This document shows positions 57,590 to 64,000 of a DNA stretch of 64,000 nt, one piece after another. This stretch comes from Streptomyces sp. GESEQ-35 (GTDB taxonomy: Bacteria; Actinomycetota; Actinomycetes; Streptomycetales; Streptomycetaceae), in assembly GCF_017948485.1 (NCBI RefSeq), contig NZ_JAFFSX010000015.1, positions 1 to 64,000 on the forward strand, given 5' to 3'. The translations under genes and the position numbers were made by a program. The notes below the pieces were generated by a model that saw nothing but the letters and a program-made list of their open reading frames with translations, made no database searches and was not told where the DNA came from. Every line of letters begins with the position of its first letter. Position 1 is the stretch's first letter.

Positions 57590-58315
57590 ATGGCCAAGAG
57601 GAGAATGAGGAACAAGAAGATCCGGTTCGTCGCCATCGGAGCGGCACTCGCCACCGGCGGGGCGGTCGTCGCCCTGCTGCCGTCGGCGAACGCGGCTGAC
57701 GCGAAGACGCCCGACCAGATCATGCAGATGTGCGACCAGTCCAAGAAGATAAACGGTGAACAGCAGTCACTGGACAGCAGCTTCGGCGACAGTTTCCTCG
57801 CCGACAACTGTGACTTCGTCGAGACGAATTTCGAGACCTTCGACGGCCCCACCGAGAAGGCATCCATCGATTTCCCGAACTGCGAGCCGAACGCCACCGA
57901 TCCGGCCCAGGTCTCCATCACCTGGTCGGCGACGGTCGGCCAGGGAGAGGGCAAGTACTCCTCCACCCAACAGGGCGGCGGTGGCGGCCTCTTCGGATTC
58001 CTGAGCGGGTCCTGGGTCAAGCACAAGGGAACCCTGGAAATGACCGTGGACTCGGCGACAGCCGGCGACACGGAACAGCGGGAGGTGCCGGTCGGCAAGG
58101 TGCTCCACATGGAGTTCACGCCGAAGTTGCAGCGCATGACCGGCGAATGGCGGGTACGCATCGACGCCGTCGAACAGACCACCGTCCTGCCTGCCAGCCC
58201 CGAGGAGAACTTCGTGGCCCCTGAGGTCGTCGAGGGACCCGTCATCCTGCCGGGCGCCGCGGGCGCTCCCGGTATCGCGGACGGCACCTCCAAGGCGGTC
58301 CTGGAGGACTGCTGA
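57590..58315 (+). CDS. secreted protein of unknown function (241 aa), first of a tandem pair
   Basis: Signal peptide in residues 1-35 (basic start, IRFVAIGAALATGGAVVALL, cleavage after ANA). The mature part has four or five Cys (MCDQSKK, DNCDFVETNFETF, FPNCEPNAT, C-terminal EDC), a Gly-rich loop (QQGGGGGLFGFLSG) and beta-type segments. ATG 57590 has no ribosome site; CATAAT at 57577-57582 is placed like a -10 box for a leaderless transcript. Downstream, 70 bases on, is a second secreted protein sharing the C-x-F-V pattern near its start. No known domain. Confidence 0.75.
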   Translation: MAKRRMRNKKIRFVAIGAALATGGAVVALLPSANAADAKTPDQIMQMCDQSKKINGEQQSLDSSFGDSFLADNCDFVETNFETFDGPTEKASIDFPNCEPNATDPAQVSITWSATVGQGEGKYSSTQQGGGGGLFGFLSGSWVKHKGTLEMTVDSATAGDTEQREVPVGKVLHMEFTPKLQRMTGEWRVRIDAVEQTTVLPASPEENFVAPEVVEGPVILPGAAGAPGIADGTSKAVLEDC

Positions 58316-58385
58316 GCCTCCGACCGACCCGCACGAACGTACCGAAGCCGCAGCTCAACATCCGTACACCCCACAGGAGACACCC

Positions 58386-59177
58386 ATGAGCCGGACCGGC
58401 AGTACGAGAGGCCACCGGAGCAAGAAAAAGCGCATCACCCTGGCCCTGGCCCCCGTGGCCGCGCTCGCGGTGATCGTTCCGCTGATGAACTCGGCGGGCG
58501 CCGCCACCCCCTCGGAGGTGACCGCCGACTGCGCCGCGGACTCCGACAGACTGGAGAACTGCGAGTTCGTCGACGTCCAGGCCAAGGCGGACAGCCTCGG
58601 ACCCAACGAGCGCGTTTCCGCGGTGACCGACAACTGCGGTTCGACCGGCACCGCGTCGAAGTCCTTCAGCGTGAGCACGAGCGTCACCAGGATCATCGAG
58701 CTGGAGGACGGATTCAGCGCCGCGGCGGACTCGAAACTGGGGAACTCGTTCTTCGAGATCGGCGCGAAGTTCAGCACCACGGAATACAACATCTCGCGTG
58801 ACACCACGGCGACCGGCCTGGAATTCACCCGGACGGACACCGTACAGGCGGACAGCCTCGGCTTCTTCATGTGGTCCCACAAGCGCACCGACGTGAGCGG
58901 ATTCCTGAAGGCCACGTACAAAGAGGCGCAGGACGGTCAGACGGTGTTCTTCTCCCCGAGCGAGGGCGCCGCGACCGTGCACGTCTTCTATCCGCAGATC
59001 CTTAAGAACGGAACGCCCGACGGGCGGTTGTGGCTGCGGAATGTGAAATGCGGAACTCCCGAGGCCTCCGGAATCCAGAACTCGGGAAACAGCCTCCGGG
59101 CGGAACCCGGATTCGATGAGGGTGGTGCCAACGTCAGCGACGTGGAAATATCGCTGTCGGAGATTCCGGCACCCTAG
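58386..59177 (+). CDS. secreted protein of unknown function (263 aa), second of the pair
   Basis: ATG 58386 with AGGAGA upstream. Signal peptide to about residue 40 (ITLALAPVAALAVIVPLM, cleavage near AGA). Four Cys in the mature part (TADCAADSDRLENCEFVDVQ; TDNCGSTG; VKCGTPE). The middle is rich in Ser/Thr-containing amphipathic strands (SFSVSTSVTRIIELEDGFSA, EIGAKFSTTEYNISRDTTAT, LEFTRTDTVQADSLGFFMWS), a pattern seen in aerolysin/ETX-like beta-hairpin proteins. That likeness is only inferred. Probably co-transcribed with the preceding gene. Confidence 0.75.
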   Translation: MSRTGSTRGHRSKKKRITLALAPVAALAVIVPLMNSAGAATPSEVTADCAADSDRLENCEFVDVQAKADSLGPNERVSAVTDNCGSTGTASKSFSVSTSVTRIIELEDGFSAAADSKLGNSFFEIGAKFSTTEYNISRDTTATGLEFTRTDTVQADSLGFFMWSHKRTDVSGFLKATYKEAQDGQTVFFSPSEGAATVHVFYPQILKNGTPDGRLWLRNVKCGTPEASGIQNSGNSLRAEPGFDEGGANVSDVEISLSEIPAP

Positions 59178-59204
59178 TCCTTCAAGAAGGAGCGCCGGAC
59201 GTTC

Positions 59205-59855
59205 TCAGGTGTGAAGCACGGGCGTGGCCCCCAGCCAGCGCAGGACCGCGTCCGTGCCGCTTCTGGCGTCCAGCTTGGCGTAGATGTTGCTGAGGTTGTT
59301 GCGGACGGTCTTCTCGCTCAGCCTCAGCCGCTGCCCGATCTGCGCCGCGCCCAGGCCCGTCGACAGCAGCTCCATGATCTGCTGCTCGCGCGGCGAGAGC
59401 AGTACCCGCAGCCGTTCCATCGCGTCGTCGGTCGCGGCCATCCGCTGGGCGCCCTCCCGCAGGGCGGCGGACGCGGACGGGGAGAGGTAGGTGTGCCCGA
59501 CGGCAGCCGCTATGACCGCCGAGGACAGCATGAGGTGACAGAAGTCGGCCTCGACGAGGTAGCCGGCCCCGCTCCGGAACACGTCGACCACCGTTTCGAT
59601 GTCCTGGCGCGGGGTGACGACGAGCATCGGAACCCTCCGAGTGCCGAGAGCCTCCAGCAGCTCCGGAAAGGACTCCGACGGATCCTCGCAGTGCAGCACG
59701 ACGACGTCCGCCGTGGTCTCCCGCAGCCCGCGGTAGGGCGGGGAGATCCGCAGCACACCGCTGACGAACGGATCGTCCGGGGCCGGCCAGTCCTGGTGCG
59801 GCCAGGCCTCCTCGGCAGAGGCCAGGGCGACTAAGAGTCGTTGGAGGGAGCGCAC
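59205..59855 (-). CDS. LuxR-family (NarL/FixJ-type) regulator with degenerate receiver
   Basis: 216 residues from GTG 59855 with AAGGACC upstream. The C-terminal helix-turn-helix is clear (LSPREQQIMELLSTGLGAAQ, IGQRLRLSEKTVRNNLSNIY, AKLDARSGTDAVLRW). The N-terminal 130 residues have a receiver-like layout (ADVVVLHCEDPSESFPELLE, VPMLVVTPRQDIETVVDVFR, GAGYLVE) but no clear phospho-acceptor Asp pocket, and no kinase gene adjoins. It runs convergently with the two secreted-protein genes (28-bp gap). Confidence 0.88.
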   Translation of the reverse strand: MRSLQRLLVALASAEEAWPHQDWPAPDDPFVSGVLRISPPYRGLRETTADVVVLHCEDPSESFPELLEALGTRRVPMLVVTPRQDIETVVDVFRSGAGYLVEADFCHLMLSSAVIAAAVGHTYLSPSASAALREGAQRMAATDDAMERLRVLLSPREQQIMELLSTGLGAAQIGQRLRLSEKTVRNNLSNIYAKLDARSGTDAVLRWLGATPVLHT

Positions 59856-59968
59856 TTCAGGGGTCCTTCCGCCGGAGCCATGACGTCCGTACGTCCGTAC
59901 ATACGCGACTCGGCGTGGACAAGTTCAAAGGTTCAAGGAAAATCGGACGAGCTGTCAGACAGGCCGCT

Positions 59969-60922
59969 CTACGCCTCTCGCAGCAGCGGCCCCACCTCGG
60001 CGCCGAACGCCGCGATCTGGTCGGTGAGTTCACTGCGGCTCCGGTTCCGGAACCGCACCTGGATCTGGTCCACGCCCATCGCGCCGTACGCCCGCAGCGA
60101 CTCGGCGAGAACCTCGGGCGGACCGCTGATCGTCCGGCGCCCGACGTCCCACGTGGGCTCACCGACGTACAGCGGCTCGGTGATGGCGCCGAAGACGAAC
60201 GGCCCCTGGAGGGCGGCCTTCTCGCGCATCTCCCTGATCCGGGCGATCTGCGCGGGCAGCCGCTCCCGCGAGTCGCCCTGCGGCAGCCACCCGTCCCCCT
60301 TCAGCGCGGCCCGGCGCACCGCGGCGGGCGAGGAGCCGCCGACCCAGACGGGGACGCTGTCCTGCGCCGGACGGGGACGCTGCCCGAGCCCCTCGAAGTC
60401 GTACAACTTGCCGTGGTGTACGGGGAATTCATCCGGCCCGAGGGCGGCGCGAAGGGCATCGATCGACTCGTCGAGTACGGCGCCCCGGTGCCGGAAGTCC
60501 GTCCCCACCGCCTCGAACTCCTCCTCCACATGCCCCGCACCGACCCCGAGGATCAGCCGCCCGCCGGAGAGGTGGTCGAGGGTCGCGTACTGCTTGGCGG
60601 TGAGGAGCGGGTGCCGGAGTCCGACGACGGCCACATGACTGAGCAGCCGGACGCGTTCGGTGACGCCCGCGAGGAAGGCGAGGGTGGCGACGGGGTCGTA
60701 CCAGACCGTGCTCATCGCGGGCGCGAGACGGCGCGGGATGGCGACGTGGTCGCAGCTCGCGACGTAATCGAATCCGGCGCGGTCGGCGGCGCGGGCGATC
60801 TCGACGAGGTCGCCGGCCCCGGCATCCGCCTCCCACTCCTCGGCGTAGATCGCGCTCTGGGACTGGACCGGGAGCTGCATCCCGATGGCCGGCCGTCGTT
60901 CCGGCGGGACTTGGGTGAACAC
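59969..60922 (-). CDS. LLM-class F420-dependent oxidoreductase
   Basis: 317 residues; GTG 60922 (third codon of the longest frame) fits the AAAGGAGG spacing better than GTG 60928. Luciferase-like barrel: EIARAADRAGFDYVASCDHV, LLSHVAVVGLRHPLLTAKQY, ATLDHLSGGRLILGVGAGHV, EEEFEAVGTDFRHRGAVLDE and VPVWVGGSSPAAVRRAALKG. F420-dependent group by pattern. A related operator (site D) lies 16 bases upstream, with site E farther out. Confidence 0.92.
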   Translation of the reverse strand: MFTQVPPERRPAIGMQLPVQSQSAIYAEEWEADAGAGDLVEIARAADRAGFDYVASCDHVAIPRRLAPAMSTVWYDPVATLAFLAGVTERVRLLSHVAVVGLRHPLLTAKQYATLDHLSGGRLILGVGAGHVEEEFEAVGTDFRHRGAVLDESIDALRAALGPDEFPVHHGKLYDFEGLGQRPRPAQDSVPVWVGGSSPAAVRRAALKGDGWLPQGDSRERLPAQIARIREMREKAALQGPFVFGAITEPLYVGEPTWDVGRRTISGPPEVLAESLRAYGAMGVDQIQVRFRNRSRSELTDQIAAFGAEVGPLLREA

Positions 60923-60937
60923 ACGCACCCTCCTTTA

Positions 60938-60954
60938 TCTGACACACCGTCATA
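60938..60954. promoter_or_regulatory. operator palindrome, site D (imperfect)
   Basis: TCTGACA-CAC-CGTCATA keeps the TGAC...GTCA core and three-base spacer of sites A-C with two arm changes. It lies 16 bases before the LLM start at 60922. Confidence 0.55.
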
Positions 60955-60977
60955 TCGGAACCGTCGGAGCCATCGTC

Positions 60978-61002
60978 TTGCCTGACGCCCCGTCAGGCAA
61001 GG
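60978..61002. promoter_or_regulatory. extended palindrome CTTGCCTGACG-CCC-CGTCAGGCAAG, site E
   Basis: Perfect 11+11 palindrome containing the same TGACG-N3-CGTCA core but with CCTGACG arms. It lies 40 bases from site D, in the region between the LLM gene and the divergent lipoprotein gene. A second operator for the same regulator or a separate hairpin. Confidence 0.6.
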
Positions 61003-61175
61003 GTGGGGAGCGGTGATCGTCCGGTGACGAATGTCCACTTCTCTGACCGATTGACCTGAGGTCGTCGCGTTCGTGTCTCAGGCACGTCACCGGGTGAGGA
61101 CGCTCTGACCAGGGCTCGTACTTGCTGGCGGCGGCTCGGGGAGTCCGGGTCGCGCCAGACAACGGGGAGACCGAA

Positions 61176-62027
61176 ATGATCCGCAACCGCATCGCCGCGA
61201 TCGCCGCCACCGCAGCCGCCGCGTCCCTGCTGCTGACCGCCTGCAACGGCACCGGGGCGAGCGACGCCGCCGCCTCCGCGGGCTCCGCTCTGCAAAGCCT
61301 GAACTTCAACAGCGGCACGGCGAAGCAGAACGAGGCCGCCCCAAAGACCGGCGACTGGGCCAACAGCCCCGGTAAGCCCGCGGCGGCACCGGCCGCCAAG
61401 AAGTGGGTGCAGCTGAGCGCGGCCCAGGCGGGCGACCTGAACCCGGTCGTCGTCAACGGCGCGGGCTTCACCCTCTACCGCTTCGACAACGACACCGCCG
61501 ACCCGTCCAAGTCGAACTGCAACGGCGACTGCGCCACCACCTGGCCGCCCGTCGTCGTCGCCCCGGGCGGCAAGATCTTCATCGATGGCGTGGACAAGTC
61601 CGATGTCGGCGTGGTCAAGCGCGACGACGGCAACCTCCAGGTGACCGTCGGCGGCTGGCCGGTCTACCGCTTCAGCAAGGACCTCAAGCCCGGCGACACC
61701 AACGGACAGGGTGTGGGCGGGACGTGGTTCGGCGTGACGCCGGACGGGCAGAAGGCCGGGGTCGCCGACGAGGAGACCGCCGGTACGGCCACCAGCGTCA
61801 CCCTCTCCGACGAGCCGAACTTCGGCGACCCCTCCGAGGGCCTGGCCGGCTCCGGCTGCCAGAACGCCGCCCGCGACGACTCCGCCTCCTCCCTCCAGGC
61901 TTCCGGCACGCTGAAGATCTGGTCGGAGAAGGACTGCAAGGGCGAGTCCAAGGTCGTCGAAGGCAACATTGCCGACCTGGCGGCCATCGGTTTCGACAAC
62001 ACCATCTCGTCGGTGTTCTTCGGCTGA
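61176..62027 (+). CDS. SCO0930-family lipoprotein (Lipoprotein_15 repeats)
   Basis: 283 residues from ATG 61176 behind GGGGAGA. Lipobox ASLLLTAC at residues ~17-24. Two repeats of the secreted repeat family (PF03640): GFTLYRFDNDTADPSKSNCN, GDCATTWPPVVV, and GWPVYRFSKDLKPGDTNGQG, VGGTWFGVTPDG. A C-terminal ~50 residues (LKIWSEKDCKGESKVVEGNI, ADLAAIGFDNTISSVFF) resembles a beta/gamma-crystallin-like unit. Surface lipoprotein of unknown role, sometimes linked to redox or electron-transfer neighbourhoods. Confidence 0.88.
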   Translation: MIRNRIAAIAATAAAASLLLTACNGTGASDAAASAGSALQSLNFNSGTAKQNEAAPKTGDWANSPGKPAAAPAAKKWVQLSAAQAGDLNPVVVNGAGFTLYRFDNDTADPSKSNCNGDCATTWPPVVVAPGGKIFIDGVDKSDVGVVKRDDGNLQVTVGGWPVYRFSKDLKPGDTNGQGVGGTWFGVTPDGQKAGVADEETAGTATSVTLSDEPNFGDPSEGLAGSGCQNAARDDSASSLQASGTLKIWSEKDCKGESKVVEGNIADLAAIGFDNTISSVFFG

Positions 62028-62173
62028 CGCGGGGGCTGCCTGCAAAGAGACGGCCAAGTCACATGGCCGTCCGATGTACCGGAGTTGGCGCCCCGGTGCA
62101 GCAGGAGCGGCAAATGTGCCAGTAGCCGGCGGAGTGATCTCAAACCCTCGCTCCGCTGGCTACGTTGAGTGCC

Positions 62174-64000
62174 GTGCGGCATCAGCAGCAGACAGGGAAC
62201 GGCAGGACCGGCGACTCCCAGCAGGAGTCCCAGGTGCGCCCCGACGCCCGACCACACGGCCCCGGCACCGCTCCCCCCGCCCTGCTCGCACTCCAGCGGT
62301 CCGCGGGCAACGCGGCCACCTCGCGGGCGGTTCAACGTGCGCGGACCGCGAGTGTCCGCCCCGCCCTGCCGGACGTGGACGAGCGCCCCGAGATCGAGTT
62401 CGAGCTGCCGTCGTACCTGATGAACCTCCAGGCGGGCGGTCTCTCCTCGACGTACGGGCTGACCGGGCACGAGTTCGTGCGGCATGCGGTGTCCGCGGCC
62501 GTCGGGCACGCGGACGGCACGGTCGCCGACATCGCGGCCGAGCTGGCCGGACGGCCGGAGAGCTTCTTCGGGCGGGGTCGCGCCTTCGCCGTCGAGGGCC
62601 GGACGGGCAAGGAGTGGTACGACGTCACGGTCACCATCTCCCGGGCCTCCGACGACAAGCCGCCCGTCTTCCAGCAGAACGACCTGGCCGACGCCTCTTC
62701 GGAGACCGACGGTGCGGCGAAGGCCCGGCTCGAGGACCCGGTGGGCAAGGACACCAAGCTCGACGTCCACCACAACACGGCCGCCACCGTCGGCTCCACG
62801 GCCGGCGGGAACTCCAGCCACGGCGCGGGAGGCCTCGCCTTCGGGCTCGCGCCGGTCGTCCCGGGCCTGTGGCTCGGCGGGGCCGGCATGGCAGGCGCGC
62901 AGCCCTGGCAGTCCTCCCGGGAGTCCCGCCACCAGAGGAACGTGGCCGAACCGCGCGTGCTGCGCAGCGACAAGGGCACGGTCGAGGTGCGGCGCAAGGT
63001 GCGTTTCGAGGTACGGGTCCAGCGGCACGGCACCGATGACGCGCAGAGCTACGCGGACTCCGGCGCGCTCACCCAGCGGGTGCCGACCGAGCATCTGGTC
63101 CCGGCCGGCACGGCGGCACCCGCCCGGCCACGGCCCGTCCGTGCGGACACCGCCCGGCTCGTCTCGCTCGCCGACTCCCTGGCGCCGGTCGGCGTGGCCG
63201 ACGACGCCGCCCCGCACCAGGGCGGCGGCGGTCTCTTCGACACCGTCGCCTCCGTACTGCACCCCTCGCTCACCGCACCCGGCGCACCGGGCCGGAGCCG
63301 GCTGTACGAGGCGACCTCCACGGCGACCGTCCTGGAGGACATGCCCCGGCTGCTGCGCGACGGCGTGATCGGCGAGGATCTGCACTCCAGGGACGACAGG
63401 ACGGCGGGCAGTTACCACCTGCGGGCCGCGATCACCGGCCTCTCCCCGGCCTGGGGCACCGGCAGGACCCAGCTGCGCACCCACCAGCAGAGCCAGACGT
63501 CGGTCACCGCGAGCGCGGGCAAGGGGCGGTCCGTCGCGGGCGGTGTGGGCCCGGCGATCGGCGTCGGCGCCGTCGCCAACGCGGCCGTCGTACGGGCCAC
63601 GGCCATGCCGGTCGCGGCCGCCCGCAAGGCACGCTTCACCGCGACCGAACAGAGCGTCTCCAGCCGGCAGGGTGCGGAGATCCGGGGCGAGAAGGCCCTC
63701 TACGTCGGGACGGTGACGTTCACCGCGGAGGGTACGGGCCCCCGGTCGGCCCAGGCGGTCCTGCACCCCGAGACCCGGGTCGCCCAGCACACGATGAACG
63801 TGTGGATCAGCCTGCGCGCCGACGAGGCGCAGTCCTTCGGGCTGCCGTTGCCGCCCGGAATGACGGCCGAGGACTTCGTCCAGAAGCCGAAGGAGACCGA
63901 CGAGAACGGCGAGGAGCGGGACGTCGAGCGCCGCCTCCCTTACGACGGCAAGGGCGCCGGCGTCGCACTGAGCCGGCTCGACACCGGCCCCATGATGGAG
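62174..64000 (+). CDS. large protein with N-terminal LQRSAGNAA motif (eCIS/polymorphic-toxin-like), 3' end outside window
   Basis: At least 609 residues, open to the last base. GTG 62174 is the likely start; TTG 62165 is possible, and neither has a strong ribosome site. The disordered first 35 residues are followed by ALLALQRSAGNAATSRAVQR, the L-Q-R-x-A-G-N-x-A-V-x-x-x-x-x-R motif that opens many Streptomyces eCIS core (DUF4157) and large toxin-like proteins. Long beta-rich stretches follow (VLRSDKGTVEVRRKVRFEVR, LTQRVPTEHLVP, ALYVGTVTFTAEGTG), interspersed with Gly/Ala-rich hydrophobic segments (GGLAFGLAPVVPGLWLGGAG, VAGGVGPAIGVGAVANAAVV). No signal peptide. The functional C-terminus lies beyond the window. 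Confidence 0.75.
   Translation, partial: MRHQQQTGNGRTGDSQQESQVRPDARPHGPGTAPPALLALQRSAGNAATSRAVQRARTASVRPALPDVDERPEIEFELPSYLMNLQAGGLSSTYGLTGHEFVRHAVSAAVGHADGTVADIAAELAGRPESFFGRGRAFAVEGRTGKEWYDVTVTISRASDDKPPVFQQNDLADASSETDGAAKARLEDPVGKDTKLDVHHNTAATVGSTAGGNSSHGAGGLAFGLAPVVPGLWLGGAGMAGAQPWQSSRESRHQRNVAEPRVLRSDKGTVEVRRKVRFEVRVQRHGTDDAQSYADSGALTQRVPTEHLVPAGTAAPARPRPVRADTARLVSLADSLAPVGVADDAAPHQGGGGLFDTVASVLHPSLTAPGAPGRSRLYEATSTATVLEDMPRLLRDGVIGEDLHSRDDRTAGSYHLRAAITGLSPAWGTGRTQLRTHQQSQTSVTASAGKGRSVAGGVGPAIGVGAVANAAVVRATAMPVAAARKARFTATEQSVSSRQGAEIRGEKALYVGTVTFTAEGTGPRSAQAVLHPETRVAQHTMNVWISLRADEAQSFGLPLPPGMTAEDFVQKPKETDENGEERDVERRLPYDGKGAGVALSRLDTGPMME

Noticed and set aside
57590..59177. Calling the two secreted proteins a binary toxin
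   Set aside because: Strand pattern alone is weak evidence; reported as an inference to test, not as an annotation.

Overview
The window reads as chromosomal DNA of a Streptomyces or a close relative. GC content and third-position GC are very high, starts are often GTG with GGAGG-type ribosome binding sites, and the gene families are typical of the genus (SARP regulator, DUF397/XRE pair, SAM methyltransferase of the DUF574 type, GPP34 protein, FbiC, CebR-type operator, rare TTA codons). No rRNA gene, complete tRNA gene or CRISPR array was seen.

Region 1 (1-10.5 kb) is accessory and decayed. It holds the end of an ISAzo13-like transposase, a DUF6959-like small protein, a HEAT-family fragment, an XRE antitoxin with a truncated HigB-like toxin, a ferric-reductase-like membrane flavoprotein, a Uma2 endonuclease-fold protein and a His/Gly/Lys-rich secreted protein. 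Two 45-bp direct repeats, each the 3' part of a tRNA-Arg(CCU)-like gene (1049-1093 and 5568-5612), bracket most of this and look like old attachment sites. Beyond them come a family 3 solute-binding protein, an SDR flanked by gene fragments, and a divergent cupin/HxlR pair.

Region 2 (10.5-26.5 kb) holds regulatory and envelope genes: a PP2C phosphatase, a SARP-NB-ARC-TPR regulator with a TTA codon, a secreted GH5 mannanase (TTA codon in its signal peptide, perfect CebR-type box in its promoter), a DUF574 methyltransferase, a frameshifted MFS gene, glutathione peroxidase, a MerR regulator, a polytopic membrane protein, a D,D-carboxypeptidase with an approximately 550-residue acidic repetitive N-terminal part, and a GPP34 protein.

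Region 3 (26.5-51 kb) holds an XRE/DUF397 pair, an SDR divergent from an unknown protein, a sodium:solute symporter, a degenerate ADP-ribosylglycohydrolase next to a 1110-residue STAND-type ATPase with TPRs, an L,D-transpeptidase-like protein without its catalytic cysteine, FbiC (coenzyme F420 deazaflavin synthesis), an F420/LLM oxidoreductase, a CehA/McbA metallohydrolase whose Tat leader is split by a 187-bp MITE-like element, an IS200/IS605 remnant, CapA, an M15-like lipoprotein, a DeoR/MFS/HAD set, and an EEP nuclease.

Region 4 (51-64 kb) holds a catabolic gene set (alpha/beta hydrolase, aldehyde dehydrogenase, D-aminoacylase-like amidohydrolase, two LLM oxidoreductases, SDR). Several of these genes, and the distant pair at 28.2-29.9 kb, carry a shared palindrome TGACG-N3-CGTCA in their promoters, which points to one repressor-controlled regulon. 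The set is interrupted by two tandem secreted proteins of unknown function with a convergent LuxR-type regulator. The window ends inside a large protein whose N-terminus carries an LQRSAGNAA-type motif known from eCIS-associated and polymorphic-toxin-like proteins.
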